Source: Ottowia sp. oral taxon 894 (GTDB taxonomy: Bacteria; Pseudomonadota; Gammaproteobacteria; Burkholderiales; Burkholderiaceae_C). Taken from it: a DNA stretch of 64,000 bases. The notes below the pieces were generated by a model. The model worked only from the letters and a program-made list of their open reading frames with translations. It searched no databases and had not been told where the DNA came from. How positions within the stretch are numbered: position 1 is the stretch's first letter; every line of letters begins with the position of its first letter. This document shows, one piece after another, positions 27,365 through 38,087 of the stretch. The DNA lies in the NCBI RefSeq assembly GCF_001262075.1, contig NZ_CP012073.1, positions 310,001 through 374,000 on the forward strand, in the 5' to 3' direction. A program made the translations under genes and the position numbers.

Positions 27365-28624
27365 GTGCCGCAGCCGCCCGCATCCGGCGGCAGCTCCCTG
27401 ACTGAAATGGCGCTCAACCCCTGCGGCCAGCACAGCGCCAGCCCCCACGCCGCAGGCCAGGCCGCAGGCGCAGACCTCACGCCCGCCCAGCAACAGGCCT
27501 GCAAGCACAACGAAAACCTCCGGCAACAACTGAACCCGCAGGACTGGTCACAAGTGCTCTACCAGATAGGCAAAAACACCAAGAAACTGGAAGGCGCCAC
27601 CTTCAGCAAAGGCATCGTCACGCTCAAAGGCGACAAGGAGGCCCTGGCTGGCGCCGCCTATGACAAGGCGCTCAAGGAAAAACCTGAGGAAACGCCAAAA
27701 AATTACCTCAGGCTTTCCACCCACAAGGTCGGCCCCAATCCGAACAGCCAATCCACCATGAGCGATGAAATGGCCCAGAAAATCAACAAGAAACACGGCG
27801 CCAGCATCAACTTCGAGCAAATATCCAACTACGAAGGCGGCCAGGCCCTGCGCGGTTATGTGCCCTGGTGGCCCATTATCAAGAGCATCAGCAAGAATGG
27901 GGCCATCACGGTTTTGCTGAATTTTCAGGAAGACAAAAAAGGCAATTTCATTACCAAGGAGGATGGCACCAAGATACTGAATGGTTCCAGCCAGTCGGGC
28001 GTGACAATCGGCACAGGCGTGGATTTGGGGCAGCAAAAGCCTGTTGCTTATAAAGAACGTCTGAAAGCCTTTGGCGTATCACAGGAATTGATTGACAAAC
28101 TGGAACCCTATATGCACCTCAAGCGGGCGGAAGCGGGGGAATACCTGCTGGCGCATCCGTTGACTGTGACCAAAGAGGAGGCGGACTTGCTGGATGCCGA
28201 AATGAAAGACGATCATTTGAAAAATACCATCGCAGAATATGGCGACATCGTAAAAGATATCAAAAAGCACCGCACATTCAAGGAGCTTTCTTCGGCGGAA
28301 CAAACCATTTTGTTTTCAAGGCATTATCAGGATGGCAACATCAAGAAAGGCGCTTCCAGAGAAATTGCTGAATTTCTGGCACAGGGTCTGGTACAAAACG
28401 CCCTTGATAAATTGAACACGAAGCATTACAGGGACGATTCACACAAAAATCGTATTCCTTTGGAGCATGCCGATTTGCAGGCCTGGTTCAATACCATTAA
28501 TGCCGAGGAGTACAAGGTCAAACAGGACGATGAAAAGGCTACGCCAGCTTCCGCAGATCAAACGCCCGCGCAGCCGCAAACCCCCACTCCTTCAGCGCAT
28601 CCAGGCCGGAGGCATCGTAAATGA
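27365..28624 (+). CDS. Pesticin/T4-lysozyme-like muramidase; candidate antibacterial effector
   Basis: Encodes 419 residues from a GTG. The true start is uncertain (ATG at 27407, or an upstream part lost by frameshift). After a low-complexity N-terminus, the region from about residue 145 to 375 looks like the pesticin C-terminal glycosidase fold. [16 protein letters not shown] supplies the candidate catalytic Glu157, and [14 protein letters not shown] supplies the downstream Asp220 with Thr nearby, the Glu-Asp-Thr arrangement of T4-type lysozymes. It lacks a signal peptide. The stop codon overlaps the start of a gene for a secreted protein (4 bp), the typical arrangement of a periplasm-targeting toxin with its immunity gene. 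Delivery by a type VI or similar system is inferred only. Confidence 0.7.
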   Translation: MPQPPASGGSSLTEMALNPCGQHSASPHAAGQAAGADLTPAQQQACKHNENLRQQLNPQDWSQVLYQIGKNTKKLEGATFSKGIVTLKGDKEALAGAAYDKALKEKPEETPKNYLRLSTHKVGPNPNSQSTMSDEMAQKINKKHGASINFEQISNYEGGQALRGYVPWWPIIKSISKNGAITVLLNFQEDKKGNFITKEDGTKILNGSSQSGVTIGTGVDLGQQKPVAYKERLKAFGVSQELIDKLEPYMHLKRAEAGEYLLAHPLTVTKEEADLLDAEMKDDHLKNTIAEYGDIVKDIKKHRTFKELSSAEQTILFSRHYQDGNIKKGASREIAEFLAQGLVQNALDKLNTKHYRDDSHKNRIPLEHADLQAWFNTINAEEYKVKQDDEKATPASADQTPAQPQTPTPSAHPGRRHRK

Positions 28625-29313
28625 TGCGCTGGAAACATCCAGCCTCATGGGCGCTGGCCATCGCCAGCGCCCTGATCATGGCTGCACCTGCCCGATGCGA
28701 GGAGTCTTCCCATCCGTCTATTGAAGGCACTTATGTGCTGATTCAAAGCATCCCGGAAGTGAATATAGATGCCAAGGAATTTTCGCAAGAGTTATTTTTC
28801 CCGCACCAGAAAATCTATTTCGCCGATTTAGGCGTAATGGAAGAGGAAGGATACGATGTTTTCCAGGGACAGAATCAATTAATTATGACCATCTACCCCC
28901 CTTTTCCAATGGCCATGTGCCGGCAGGAACGATGGAAATATGATTGCCAGAACAACGGCACCTATATCCCCTTTGAGCCAATAAAGCAAGAAATGGGCGC
29001 TAGAAGCAGTCTCCCTCTTGACGATGAAATGGAAGACCTGGCTCCCATATTGAAATCACGAAATTCAAAGGCGGAACGAAAGGATATCATCCGATATGGA
29101 ATGACTTTCTTTGATAAATCTGGTGGCTATCTCATGTTCGCTATCGATAAAGACACTCTGGTCAATCATGCTCCCCAGTACGATCCCAACGTGCCAGACG
29201 ACGCAGATGCCTCCGAGCGGATGATTACCACGCTTCAGATATTCAAGCGCATTCCGGATGATCCAAAGCCGCCCCGAAACAAATCGCCTGCCCGTCAAAG
29301 GGCGAATAATTGA
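28621..29313 (+). CDS. Secreted protein, candidate immunity protein for the muramidase
   Basis: Encodes 230 residues whose ATG overlaps the muramidase stop codon (ATGA). A signal peptide is clear (WALAIASALIMAAPARC, cleavage near residue 25), placing the product in the periplasm. The mature protein has one cysteine pair (AMCRQERWKYDCQNN) and is otherwise acidic and beta-rich (LIMTIYPPFP, GMTFFDKSGGYLMFAID). I do not recognise a family, as is usual for immunity proteins. Function is inferred from the overlap with a predicted peptidoglycan hydrolase and from periplasmic targeting. Its AT-richer codon use matches the muramidase gene and differs from ubiD. Confidence 0.7.
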   Translation: MMRWKHPASWALAIASALIMAAPARCEESSHPSIEGTYVLIQSIPEVNIDAKEFSQELFFPHQKIYFADLGVMEEEGYDVFQGQNQLIMTIYPPFPMAMCRQERWKYDCQNNGTYIPFEPIKQEMGARSSLPLDDEMEDLAPILKSRNSKAERKDIIRYGMTFFDKSGGYLMFAIDKDTLVNHAPQYDPNVPDDADASERMITTLQIFKRIPDDPKPPRNKSPARQRANN

Positions 29314-29494
29314 ATGGCTCGCGCGGCAGCGCGACGGCCAAGCATGCAGGTCTTGCCATAAATGCCCGCCATCGGCCCCAGAACCTGTTTGCAATCTGTC
29401 TGTGGTTGCGAAAAACGCAGACTTAGGCGGATGATGGGTCTTGCAATCCACCTCAATCCGCACTTCTGCCCCTCACGGCCAGATCATGAACTGA

Positions 29495-29635
29495 CGCACT
29501 TACGCCCGCCTGGGCGAAGATTCCGCACTGGCCAGCTTTTTTCTGGCCGACCTGGAACAGGTGGGCAAGGTGCTGCAAGACCGCATACGGCGCGAAGAGG
29601 AAATCCTGTATCCGCTTTACGTGCCGTTCTTGTGA
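29495..29635 (+). pseudogene. C-terminal fragment of a hemerythrin-like (HHE) protein
   Basis: From 29495 the frame reads TYARLGEDSALASFFLADLE then GKVLQDRIRREEEILYPLY and ends in TGA. This is the last helix pair of a hemerythrin/HHE-domain protein, including the E..LYPLY segment that normally ligates iron. The N-terminal iron ligands and the start codon are missing, so it is a remnant of about 46 codons. Confidence 0.55.
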
Positions 29636-29699
29636 CGGCAACGCGGCGCAAAGCCAGGCCGCCGCTGGGCGCCTGCCTTTTGGGCAGTGTCAGACGGTG

Positions 29700-31421
29700 T
29701 CAGCGCAGCAGGTTGGTTTTAACGAGTTCCTTGATTTCGTCGCCTCGTCCGCTGAGGATGGCGCGCAGCATGAACAGGCTGAAGCCCTTGGCCTGTTCGG
29801 CCTTGATGACGGGGGGCATGGCCAGTTCTTGCTTGGCCGTGTGCACGTCCACCAGCACGGGGCCGGGGTGGGCGAAGGCTTCGCGCAGCGTTTCGGGCAG
29901 TGCGGCTGAGTCTTGCACGCGCCAGCTTTTGATGCCGATGGCTTGCGCCATGGCGGCGAAGTCGGGGTTTTGCAGGTCGGTGGCGTAGTCCAGGTAGCCG
30001 GCGGCCTTCATTTCCATGGCCACGAAGCCGAGCGTGCCGTTGTTGAGCACCACCACTTTCACGGGCAGGCGCAGTTGCGCCAGCGAGAGCAGCTCGCCCA
30101 TCATCATGGTGAAGCCGCCGTCGCCAGACAGCGAGATCACCTGCCGTTGCAAGCTGGCGGCTTGCGCGCCCATGGCTTGCAGCAGGGCGTTGGCCATGGA
30201 GCCGTGGTTGAAAGAGCCGAGCAGGCGGCGGCGGCCATTCATCTTCAGGTAGCGCGCGGCCCAGACGACGGGCGTGCCCACGTCGGCGGTAAACACGGCG
30301 TCGTCGGCCGCCGTTTCGCTGATGAGGCGGGCCAGGTATTGCGGGTGCACGGGGCGGCCGGCGGCCGATGGCTGAGCCAGATCGTCCAGCGCCTCGCGCG
30401 CCTTGGCGTAGTGGCGCAGAGCGTTGTCCAGAAAGCGGCGGTCGCTTTTTTCAGCGATGCGCGGCAGCAGCGCGCGCAAGGTTTCGCCCACGTCAGCGGC
30501 CAGCCCCAGCGCCAGCGGGGCGCGGCGGCCCAGCGCCTGCGGGTTGCGGTCCACTTGAAAGATGGCGGCGTCCTTCGGGTAGAAGGCGCGGTAGGGAAAG
30601 TCGGCGCCCAGCATCAGCACCGCGCTGCTGTTGAGTAGCGCGTGGTAGCCAGATGAAAAGCCGATCAGCCCCGTCATGCCCACGTCGCAAGGGTTGTCCC
30701 ACTCCACGAATTCCTTGCCGCGCAAGGTGTGGACGATGGGCGCTTTCAGTTTGCTTGCCAGCGCCACCAGCTCGTCATGCGCGCCCGCGCAGCCGCTGCC
30801 GGCCAGGATGGTGAGCGCCTTGGCATCTTGCAGGCGGCGGGCCAGCTCGTCCACGTCCGCCTCGGCGGGCGCCAGGCGCGGCAGGCGCGGCGGCGCCCAG
30901 TGCGTGTGCGGCGCAGGCGCGGGCAGCAGGCTCACGTCGCCCGGCAGCACCAGCACGGCCACGCCCTGCTGGCCCACGGCGGCATTCAGCGCGCGGTGCA
31001 GCACTTCGGGCATTTGCGCGGGGTTGGTCACCAGCTCCGCAAACACGCTGCATTCACGAAACAGCTCTTGCGGATGCGTTTCCTGAAAGTAGCCCAGCCC
31101 GATTTCGGATGACGGAATGTGCGAGGCAATCGCCAGCACCGGCACATGGTTGCGCTGGCAGTCAAACAGCCCGTTGATCAAATGCAGGTTGCCCGGCCCG
31201 CAGCTGCCCGCGCACACGGCCAGCTGCCCCGTCAGAGCCGCTTCGGCGCCAGCGGCAAAAGCCGCCGCTTCTTCGTGGCGCACGTGCATCCACTCAATGC
31301 GCCCGTCCCGGCGCAGGCTGTCGTTGATGCCGTTGAGGCTGTCGCCCGTTACCCCCCACACGCGCTTGATGCCCGCGTTGGCAAGGGTCTGAACCAGCAA
31401 ATCGGCAATGGTGAGGCTCAT
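29700..31421 (-). CDS. poxB: Pyruvate dehydrogenase (quinone) / pyruvate oxidase PoxB
   Basis: Encodes 573 residues. Thiamine-diphosphate enzyme that oxidises pyruvate to acetate and CO2 and passes electrons to ubiquinone at the inner membrane. The N-terminal PYR domain has the catalytic glutamate in [15 protein letters not shown] and the [12 protein letters not shown] block. The central FAD-binding domain follows ([13 protein letters not shown]). The C-terminal domain has the ThDP motif [13 protein letters not shown] ... [10 protein letters not shown]. The last about 20 residues ([13 protein letters not shown]) form an amphipathic helix like the lipid-binding tail of PoxB. Apparently monocistronic. 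Confidence 0.93.
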   Translation of the reverse strand: MSLTIADLLVQTLANAGIKRVWGVTGDSLNGINDSLRRDGRIEWMHVRHEEAAAFAAGAEAALTGQLAVCAGSCGPGNLHLINGLFDCQRNHVPVLAIASHIPSSEIGLGYFQETHPQELFRECSVFAELVTNPAQMPEVLHRALNAAVGQQGVAVLVLPGDVSLLPAPAPHTHWAPPRLPRLAPAEADVDELARRLQDAKALTILAGSGCAGAHDELVALASKLKAPIVHTLRGKEFVEWDNPCDVGMTGLIGFSSGYHALLNSSAVLMLGADFPYRAFYPKDAAIFQVDRNPQALGRRAPLALGLAADVGETLRALLPRIAEKSDRRFLDNALRHYAKAREALDDLAQPSAAGRPVHPQYLARLISETAADDAVFTADVGTPVVWAARYLKMNGRRRLLGSFNHGSMANALLQAMGAQAASLQRQVISLSGDGGFTMMMGELLSLAQLRLPVKVVVLNNGTLGFVAMEMKAAGYLDYATDLQNPDFAAMAQAIGIKSWRVQDSAALPETLREAFAHPGPVLVDVHTAKQELAMPPVIKAEQAKGFSLFMLRAILSGRGDEIKELVKTNLLR

Positions 31422-31569
31422 GGGAAAGTTCTCCAGTCAAGAAAATAGATCCGGCAGGGTAAAAAGCGCCCTGCGCCGTGTCAATCCATCAGCCCAGTTG
31501 CTGCACTGGCAGTGGTGGCATGCCCGCGCCCGTCCAGGCGCAGCCCGGATTGGGCGTATTGCGCCCTGT

Positions 31570-31665
31570 TTTCGGGGGCAAATTTGAGGCCCGAAAACGC
31601 CTCTACCACATAGCCTTACGGAGCCTTACGGGACCTGAAGCTATTGGAAAAGTAGCGAAACAAGC
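31570..31665 (-). repeat. Family A repeat, diverged copy (reverse)
   Basis: GGGGCAAATTTGAGGCC, then TACGGGACCTGAAGCTATT, then AAAAGTAGCGAAA follow the family order but are more diverged. It lies in a 380-bp spacer (31422-31801) upstream of poxB that has no other recognisable feature, apart from a family B-like GCCTGTTCAAACCCTGTCC at 31717. Confidence 0.6.
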
Positions 31666-31801
31666 CATGATTCGCGCGGTGTGAGCGGCTGCAAAACCGG
31701 TTTGCGGCCAGACTCCGGGCCTGTTCAAACCCTGTCCGGCCAATACCTTGATGTGGAAATTGGGGCGGCATCAGCACGAGAGCAGGAATTTCAGCCTGAA
31801 A

Positions 31802-32137
31802 ATGAGCATCTCTATTCAGGACAAACGGGGTATATATTTTTTGGGAAATCTGATGATCAATATGAATACCATTGGCCCTGTCATGATTTTTATAATTGGC
31901 GCCATCATTTGCCTGGATAACATCAAGGTGCTATTCCGTTACTATGTTTATGGCATCACAGGCTCGATGGTGCCATTTATTGGCGGAGTGCTGCCGATGA
32001 CAGGAGTTTGCCTCTTGCTGAATAAAAACCTGAATTACAAGACGGCGATTCTGCTATTTGATGTCACATTCATCTGTTGGCCACTGGCAATCATGAGAAG
32101 CATTATTTTATGGCTTGTGAAAAAGGGAGGCGGTTGA
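31802..32137 (+). CDS. Small multi-spanning membrane protein, unknown
   Basis: Encodes 111 residues from the ATG at 31802 (an alternative ATG is at 31853). Three hydrophobic segments are visible: IGPVMIFIIGAIICLDNI, TGSMVPFIGGVLPMTGVCLL, and AILLFDVTFICWPLAIM. The end is basic (LVKKGGG). It is distinctly less GC-rich than its neighbours, suggesting foreign origin. No homologue is recognised. It sits alone between two family A repeats on the strand opposite to poxB and the NSS transporter. It could be an orphan immunity or accessory membrane protein, but nothing proves this. Confidence 0.5.
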   Translation: MSISIQDKRGIYFLGNLMINMNTIGPVMIFIIGAIICLDNIKVLFRYYVYGITGSMVPFIGGVLPMTGVCLLLNKNLNYKTAILLFDVTFICWPLAIMRSIILWLVKKGGG

Positions 32138-32203
32138 AAGTGCCCTTGCTTGGTCATGCGGATGCGCAAGCCAGCCGCAGCTTCAGCCTGGCGTGTGTTG
32201 CTC

Positions 32204-32290
32204 TTTTTTCGAGAGCAAATTCAAGCCCCATAAAAATGCCTTTGTCGCACAGTTTTACGGGACTCTATGCTATCAAAAAAGCAGCGAAAT
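32204..32290 (-). repeat. Family A repeat, full copy (reverse)
   Basis: GAGAGCAAATTCAAGCCCC at the left, a mid-section TTGTCGCACAGTTTTACGGG, and ATGCTATCAAAAAAGCAGCGA at the right. It lies downstream of the NSS transporter gene. Confidence 0.8.
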
Positions 32291-32340
32291 AGACCATGAC
32301 TTTCGGGGTGTGGCGGCTGCAAAACCGTTCCCAGGCAGGC

Positions 32341-33705
32341 TCAGAGCAAGCTGGCAAAGATGACCACGATGATGACGGGCACCACGTATTTGACGTAGTT
32401 GAACCAGATTTTCGTGAACAGGGAATCGGGCGTGGGCGACAGCTCTTTTTTGGCCTCGTCCTTGAGCACGAAACCCACGAAAATGGCGCAGCCCAGCGCG
32501 GTGAGCATGAACAGGATATTGCCGCTGACAAAATCAAAGGCATCGAAAATGCTTTTGCCGAAAATGGAGACGTCTTTCCAGAGGTTATCGCCCAGTATGG
32601 TGGGCACGTTGCCAAAAATGAAAATGCCGCCCATCGTCAGGGTAATGGCCCAGATGCGGCTCATTCCGAATTTTTCGTGCAGCACGGTCACGAGCACTTC
32701 ATAAATGGTGATGGAAGTGGTCAGCGCCGCAATCAGCAGCAGGCCAAAGAAGATGATGGCGAAGAATTTGCCCGCCCACAAATGGGAAAAAACGATGGGC
32801 AGGCTCTGAAACACCAGCGTGGGGCCGGAATCGGGCGCAATGCCAAAGGAAAACAGCGAAGGAAAAATCATGAACCCGGCCAGCACGGCGATGGCGGTAT
32901 TGACGATGCCGGTAAGCACGGCCGTGTGAATAAGGTTTTCTTCCTTGTTCAGGTAGCTGGAGAGCGTGATCAGCACGCCAAAGCCCAGGCTCAGCGCGAA
33001 AAAGACCTGCCCCAGCACATAAATGAACAATTGGGGCGTGATTTTGCTGAAATCAGGCTTGAGATAAAAAACAATGCCTTCCATCGCGCCCGGCAGGGTG
33101 ATGTTGCGAATCACCATGCCGATGAGAAACAGAAACAGCAGCGGCATCAGGTATTTCACTGATTTTTCAATGCCTTCGATAATACCCTTGGCGAGTATGT
33201 AGTAATTCACCATGACGAAGGCGAAGGTGTAGGCCATGATTTCCCACGGGCTGTTCGTCACGCTGCTTTCAAAGAAATTTTTCGCGGTTTCCCGGGTAAT
33301 GGGCGCTGAAATGTCCAGCGCGCCGCTGGCAAGATGGACGATGTAGGAAATTACCCAGCCGCCCAGCACCATGTAATAGGCCATGATGCCGAATGCGCCC
33401 AGCAGGCCCAGGTAGCCAATGATTTTCCAGCCGGCAGGTATGTTTTTGCCTTGCGCCTGGCCGCCAAATGAATCCACCGAATTGACGTGCAGGCGGCGGC
33501 CAATGACGTTTTCCACCAGGATCATGGGAATGCCGATGAGAAACATGGCCAGGCAAAACACCAGCACATAAGCGCCGCCGCCGTTTTGCCCCACAAGGTA
33601 GGGAAAGCGCCAGGTGGCGCCAAAGCCGACGGTGGCGCCCGCCACGGTCAGCACGTAGGTGAGGCGGTTGGACCAGGTTTGGCGTTCTTTTTTTTCGGTG
33701 CTCAT
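32341..33705 (-). CDS. Neurotransmitter:sodium symporter (NSS/SNF) family transporter
   Basis: Encodes 454 residues with about 11-12 membrane segments. The N-terminal NSS signature is clear: TWSNRLTYVLTVAGATVGFG followed by WRFPYLVGQNGGGAYVLVF, the unwound TM1 region that binds sodium and substrate in LeuT-like transporters. Further blocks are PMILVENVIGRR and LSLGFGVLITLSSYL. Bacterial members import amino acids such as tyrosine, leucine or tryptophan, and the substrate here is unknown. It precedes no obvious partner gene. purL ends about 60 bp upstream on the same strand, so read-through from purL is possible. Confidence 0.92.
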   Translation of the reverse strand: MSTEKKERQTWSNRLTYVLTVAGATVGFGATWRFPYLVGQNGGGAYVLVFCLAMFLIGIPMILVENVIGRRLHVNSVDSFGGQAQGKNIPAGWKIIGYLGLLGAFGIMAYYMVLGGWVISYIVHLASGALDISAPITRETAKNFFESSVTNSPWEIMAYTFAFVMVNYYILAKGIIEGIEKSVKYLMPLLFLFLIGMVIRNITLPGAMEGIVFYLKPDFSKITPQLFIYVLGQVFFALSLGFGVLITLSSYLNKEENLIHTAVLTGIVNTAIAVLAGFMIFPSLFSFGIAPDSGPTLVFQSLPIVFSHLWAGKFFAIIFFGLLLIAALTTSITIYEVLVTVLHEKFGMSRIWAITLTMGGIFIFGNVPTILGDNLWKDVSIFGKSIFDAFDFVSGNILFMLTALGCAIFVGFVLKDEAKKELSPTPDSLFTKIWFNYVKYVVPVIIVVIFASLL

Positions 33706-33764
33706 GGGGTTTCAGCGGAAAAAGGTTTTTGAATCGGTGCGGATGCGGCAGGCCAAAGGCAGGG

Positions 33765-36700
33765 TCAGCCCACCCATTTGCGGGCGTTGCGCCACATCTG
33801 CATCCAGGGGCTGGGGGCGGATGGGTCCAGGGGCGTCCAGCTCATCTGGATGTTGCGGCTTACGCGCTCGGGGTGCGGCATCATGGCCGTGAAGCGCCCG
33901 TCGGGCGTGGTCACGGCGGTCAGCCCGCCGGGGCTGCCGTTGGGGTTGCAGGGGTAGGTTTCGGTGGGCTGGCCTGCGTGGTCCACGTAGCGCATGGCGG
34001 CGATGGCCTGGGCGGCGTTGCCGCGCGCGCTGAAGTTGGCAAAGCCCTCGCCGTGGGAGACGACGATGGGCAGGCGGCTGCCCGCCATGCCCGCGAAAAA
34101 CAGGCTGGGCGAGGCCAGCACTTCCACCAGGCTCAGGCGTGCTTCAAAACGCTCGCTGCGATTGGTGGTAAAGCGCGGCCAGTTTTCAGCGCCGGGGATG
34201 ATGCCGGCCAGCTCGGCGAACATCTGGCAGCCGTTGCACACGCCCAGGCCGAAGGTGTCGCTGCGGCCAAAGAAGGCGCGGAACTGCCCGGCCAGCGCGG
34301 GGCTGAAGGTGATGGAGCGCGCCCAGCCGATGCCCGCGCCCAGGGTGTCGCCATAGCTGAAGCCGCCGCAAGCGACCAGGCCCCTGAAATCGTCCAGCCG
34401 CGCGCGGCCCGCGTGCAAATCGCTCATGTGCACGTCCACGGCTTCAAAGCCGGCGGCGTCAAACACCCAAGCCATTTCGCGGTGGCTGTTCACGCCCTGC
34501 TCGCGCAAGATGGCGACTTTGGGGCGGGCCAGCGCCAAGGCGGGGGCGGCAGGCGCTGGCTGCATCGCTTGCGCCAGGGCTTTGTCCAAACCTTCGCTCA
34601 AGTGCACGTGCAGGCCGCCGTCGCCGGGCGCGCCAGCGGCGGCGTGCTCGGCGTCGGCGCATTCGGGGTTGTCGCGCTCGCGGGCGATCTTCCAGCTCAC
34701 GCTGTCCCATACCTGCTGCAAGTCGCGCAGGCTGGCGGAGAAGACTTCTTTCGTGTCGCGCCAGATGCTGATGCGGCCTTTGCCCACGTCCAGCGGGGCG
34801 CTGTCGGGGCGGGTTTTGCCGATGAAATGGCTGTGGCGGCTCAGGCCGTGCGCGCGCAAGGTCTGCATGACGGCGTCGCGCCCGGCGGTGCGCACTTGCA
34901 GCACCACGCCCAGTTCTTCATTGAAAAGGGCGCGCAAGGTGAGTTCTTCGCGGCGGGCGCTGATTTGCTGTGCCCAGTTTTTGGCGTCGCCCGCGTCCAT
35001 GCGGCTGTCGGCAATGCCGTCGCCTTCGGTCACGAGCATGTCCACGTTCAGGGCCACGCCCACCTGGCCGGCAAAGGCCATTTCGCACACGGCGGCCAGC
35101 AGCCCGCCGTCGCTGCGGTCGTGGTAGGCCAGTATCTGGCCGCTGGCGCGCAGTTCGTTGATGGCGGCGGCCAGGCGCACCAGGTCTTGCGCGTCGTCCA
35201 GGTCGGGCACGTCGCCGCCGCCTTGCGCCAGCGTTTGCGCCAGGATGGAGCCGCCCATGCGGCTTTGGCCCCGGCCCAGGTCGATGAGAACAAGCGTCGT
35301 GTCGGCCTCGTCGCGGTTCAGCTGCGGGGTGAGCGTGCCGCGCACGTCATCCACGCTGGCAAAGGCGCTGATGACCAGGCTGACGGGCGAGACCACCTTG
35401 TGCGCCGCGCCGCCGGCATCCGTCCACTGCGCGCGCATGGACAGGCTGTCTTTGCCCACGGGAATGGAAACGCCCAGCGCCGGGCACAGCTCCAGCCCCA
35501 CGGCTTTGACGGTGGCGTACAGCGCCGCGTCTTCGCCCGGCTCGCCGCAGGCGGCCATCCAGTTGGCGCTCAGCTTCACGCGCGGCAGCTCTATGGGCGC
35601 GGCCAGCAAGTTGGTGAGGGCCTCGGCCACGGCCATGCGGCCTGAGGCGGGGGCGTTGAGCGCAGCCAGCGGCGTGCGCTCGCCCACGCTCATGGCCTCG
35701 CCCGCAAAGCCGTCCAAGTCGGCCAGCGTCACGGCGCAGTCGGCCACGGGCACTTGCCACGGCCCCACCATCTGGTCGCGGTGCGTGAGGCCGCCTACCG
35801 TGCGGTCGCCAATGGTGATGAGAAAGCGCTTGCTCGCCACCGTGGGGTGCGCCAGCACCTGGATGACGGCGTTTTGCAGCGTCACGCCCGTTACGTCCAG
35901 CGCGGCGCTCGTGCGCGGCACGCTGCGCACGTCGCGCTTCATGCGCGGGGGCTTGCCCAGCAGCACATCAAGCGGCATGTCCACAGGGCTTTGCGCGCCG
36001 GCATCCGTCACCTGCAACTGGCGCTCCTGCGTGGCCTGGCCCACCACGGCAAAGGGCGCGCGCTCGCGCTGGCAGATTTGCTCAAAAAGCGGCAGCGACT
36101 CGGGCGCAATGGCCAGCACGTAGCGCTCCTGGCTCTCGTTGCACCAAATCTCTTTGGGCGCCAGGCCGCTTTCTTCCAGCGGCACGGCGCGCAAGTCAAA
36201 GCGCGCGCCACGGCCTGCATCGTTCACCAGCTCGGGGAAAGCGTTGGAGAGGCCGCCTGCGCCCACGTCGTGAATGGCCAGAATGGGATTGGCCTCGCCC
36301 AGCGACTGACAGGCGCTGATCACTTCCTGCGCGCGGCGCTGCATTTCGGGGTTGCCGCGCTGCACCGAGTCAAAGTCCAGATGCGCCGCGTTGGCCCCGC
36401 CCGCCAGCGAACTGGCCGCGCCGCCGCCCATGCCGATGCGCATGCCCGGCCCGCCCAGCTGCACCAGCAGCGCGCCGGGGGCAAATTCGGTCTTGCGCGT
36501 CAGCCGCGCGTCAATGCTGCCCACGCCGCCAGCCAGCATGATGGGCTTGTGATAGCCGCGCTGCACGCCGCCTATCCACTGCTCGTATTCGCGAAAGTAG
36601 CCCGCCAGATTGGGGCGGCCAAACTCGTTGTTGAACGCCGCGCCGCCCAGCGGCCCTTCCGTCATCACCTGCAAGGGGCTGGCCATGTGCTCCGGCTTGC

Positions 36701-37820
36701 CGCCCGGCGCATCGGCCAGGCCGCCCCAGAGCTTGCTGACGGAAAAGCCCGTCAGGCCCGCCTTCGGCGTTGCGCCCCGGCCCGTGGCCCCTTCATCGCG
36801 AATTTCGCCGCCCGCGCCCGTGGCCGCGCCCGCGAAAGGGCTGATGGCCGTGGGGTGGTTGTGCGTTTCCACCTTCATCAGCACATGCCGCAGCTCGCTT
36901 CTCTTTTGATAGCTGCCCGCGCCCATTCCACCAGGACTTGGGGCCGGTTTCATGCCTGAATTCGCGCCCGAGCAGGCATCCAGAGCCGCAACCACCGGCC
37001 CGAACGCCTGCACTTCGTGCCCGGCCATCACCGCCGCGTTGTCGCTGTAGGCCACCACCGTATGCGCGGGCTGCTGCTGGTGCGTGTGGCGAATCATGGC
37101 GAACAGGCTCTGCGGCTGCGCCACGCCGTCAATCACGAACTCGGCATTGAAAATCTTGTGGCGGCAATGCTCGCTGTTGGCCTGCGCGAACATCATCAGC
37201 TCCACATCCGTGGGATTGCGCCCCAGCTTGACGAAAGCTTCGGCCAGGTAATCCATTTCATCGCCGCTCAGCGCCAGCCCCCATTGGTCATTGGCCCGCT
37301 CCAGCGCCGCGCGCCCGCCCGCCAGCACATCCACATGCGCCATCGGCTCCGGCGGCAGGCTCTCGAACAGCGCGCGCGCCGCCTGCACGCCGGGCAGCAC
37401 GCTCTCGGTCATGCGGTCATGCAGCAGCGCCGCCGCTGCCTCGCGCTCGCTGTCGGCCAGCGCGCCGCGCAAGCGCCACTGCGTCACCCGCTCGATGCGC
37501 CGCACCGGCAAGCCGCAGTTGCGCGCAATGTCCGTGGCCTTGCTCGCCCACGGCGACACCGTGCCCAGCCGGGGCGAGACAACGATTTCCGCGCCCGCAG
37601 CATCCGCCCCATCCGCTGCCGGCTCGCCATACGTCAGCAGCGCCCGCAGCCGCTCCAGCACAGGCTCGCCGGGCGCTGCGTCAAACGCCGCCACATGAAC
37701 AAACCGCGCCTGCACGCCCGCCACCCCTTTTGCCACCGCCTGCAAGCGCGGCAGCAACTGCCGCGCGCGGAACTCGCTCAGGGCATTGCCGCCCTCGAAA
37801 AAATGAATGTGCTCGGTCAT
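33765..37820 (-). CDS. purL: Phosphoribosylformylglycinamidine synthase PurL (large form)
   Basis: Encodes 1351 residues from the ATG at 37818-37820 ([18 protein letters not shown]). A longer upstream frame is rejected because it crosses a family A repeat. It catalyses the fourth step of purine synthesis (FGAR to FGAM, using glutamine and ATP). The synthetase core contains [20 protein letters not shown] and [13 protein letters not shown]. The C-terminal glutaminase domain has [15 protein letters not shown] (nucleophile Cys) and [11 protein letters not shown] (catalytic His). Residues about 286-309, just before the MKVETHNHP block, coincide with DNA resembling a family A repeat read in frame. 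Confidence 0.96.
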   Translation of the reverse strand: MTEHIHFFEGGNALSEFRARQLLPRLQAVAKGVAGVQARFVHVAAFDAAPGEPVLERLRALLTYGEPAADGADAAGAEIVVSPRLGTVSPWASKATDIARNCGLPVRRIERVTQWRLRGALADSEREAAAALLHDRMTESVLPGVQAARALFESLPPEPMAHVDVLAGGRAALERANDQWGLALSGDEMDYLAEAFVKLGRNPTDVELMMFAQANSEHCRHKIFNAEFVIDGVAQPQSLFAMIRHTHQQQPAHTVVAYSDNAAVMAGHEVQAFGPVVAALDACSGANSGMKPAPSPGGMGAGSYQKRSELRHVLMKVETHNHPTAISPFAGAATGAGGEIRDEGATGRGATPKAGLTGFSVSKLWGGLADAPGGKPEHMASPLQVMTEGPLGGAAFNNEFGRPNLAGYFREYEQWIGGVQRGYHKPIMLAGGVGSIDARLTRKTEFAPGALLVQLGGPGMRIGMGGGAASSLAGGANAAHLDFDSVQRGNPEMQRRAQEVISACQSLGEANPILAIHDVGAGGLSNAFPELVNDAGRGARFDLRAVPLEESGLAPKEIWCNESQERYVLAIAPESLPLFEQICQRERAPFAVVGQATQERQLQVTDAGAQSPVDMPLDVLLGKPPRMKRDVRSVPRTSAALDVTGVTLQNAVIQVLAHPTVASKRFLITIGDRTVGGLTHRDQMVGPWQVPVADCAVTLADLDGFAGEAMSVGERTPLAALNAPASGRMAVAEALTNLLAAPIELPRVKLSANWMAACGEPGEDAALYATVKAVGLELCPALGVSIPVGKDSLSMRAQWTDAGGAAHKVVSPVSLVISAFASVDDVRGTLTPQLNRDEADTTLVLIDLGRGQSRMGGSILAQTLAQGGGDVPDLDDAQDLVRLAAAINELRASGQILAYHDRSDGGLLAAVCEMAFAGQVGVALNVDMLVTEGDGIADSRMDAGDAKNWAQQISARREELTLRALFNEELGVVLQVRTAGRDAVMQTLRAHGLSRHSHFIGKTRPDSAPLDVGKGRISIWRDTKEVFSASLRDLQQVWDSVSWKIARERDNPECADAEHAAAGAPGDGGLHVHLSEGLDKALAQAMQPAPAAPALALARPKVAILREQGVNSHREMAWVFDAAGFEAVDVHMSDLHAGRARLDDFRGLVACGGFSYGDTLGAGIGWARSITFSPALAGQFRAFFGRSDTFGLGVCNGCQMFAELAGIIPGAENWPRFTTNRSERFEARLSLVEVLASPSLFFAGMAGSRLPIVVSHGEGFANFSARGNAAQAIAAMRYVDHAGQPTETYPCNPNGSPGGLTAVTTPDGRFTAMMPHPERVSRNIQMSWTPLDPSAPSPWMQMWRNARKWVG
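36896..36974 (+). repeat. Family A-like repeat inside purL
   Basis: On the plus strand CGCTTCTCTTTTGATAGC and GGGGCCGGTTTCATGCCTGA followed by ATTCGC match the left end and right third of family A, with the normal 70-bp spacing (70 versus 71). The middle is diverged. purL reads through it on the minus strand without a frameshift. Confidence 0.5.
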
Positions 37821-37997
37821 GGGGAGAAGGGCGCAGAGATGAAAAAAAGCGGGAATTCTAGGCAGCGGGCTTGCTGGCCACGGCCTGCCTGGCGCGCCCC
37901 GCCCCATGCCCGCAAGCGAAAACCCGCCCACGTCCTGGCCGCAAACGGCACGCAAGAGCGAAGCAAGCGAGCGGAGACAAGCGGGCAAAGCAGACTG

Positions 37998-38087
37998 TAT
38001 TCGCTCCTCTATCCATAGCATGATGTCTTAGAAGAATGTGCGCAAAACGGCTTTTCCACCCTCTGCATTCGCTCCTGTTTTGATAAT
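37998..38087 (+). repeat. Family A repeat, full copy
   Basis: TATTCGCTCCTCTATCCATAGC region, core GCATGATGTCTTAGAAGAA, and GCATTCGCTCCTGTTTTGATA at the right. It lies in the 579-bp spacer between purL and the LprI-like gene. The rest of that spacer (37821-37997, 38088-38399) shows no gene. Confidence 0.88.

Noticed and set aside
33729..35645. A 638-codon plus-strand frame opposite purL
   Set aside because: It lies entirely antisense to well-conserved PurL sequence and its translation is low-complexity. Shadow frame.
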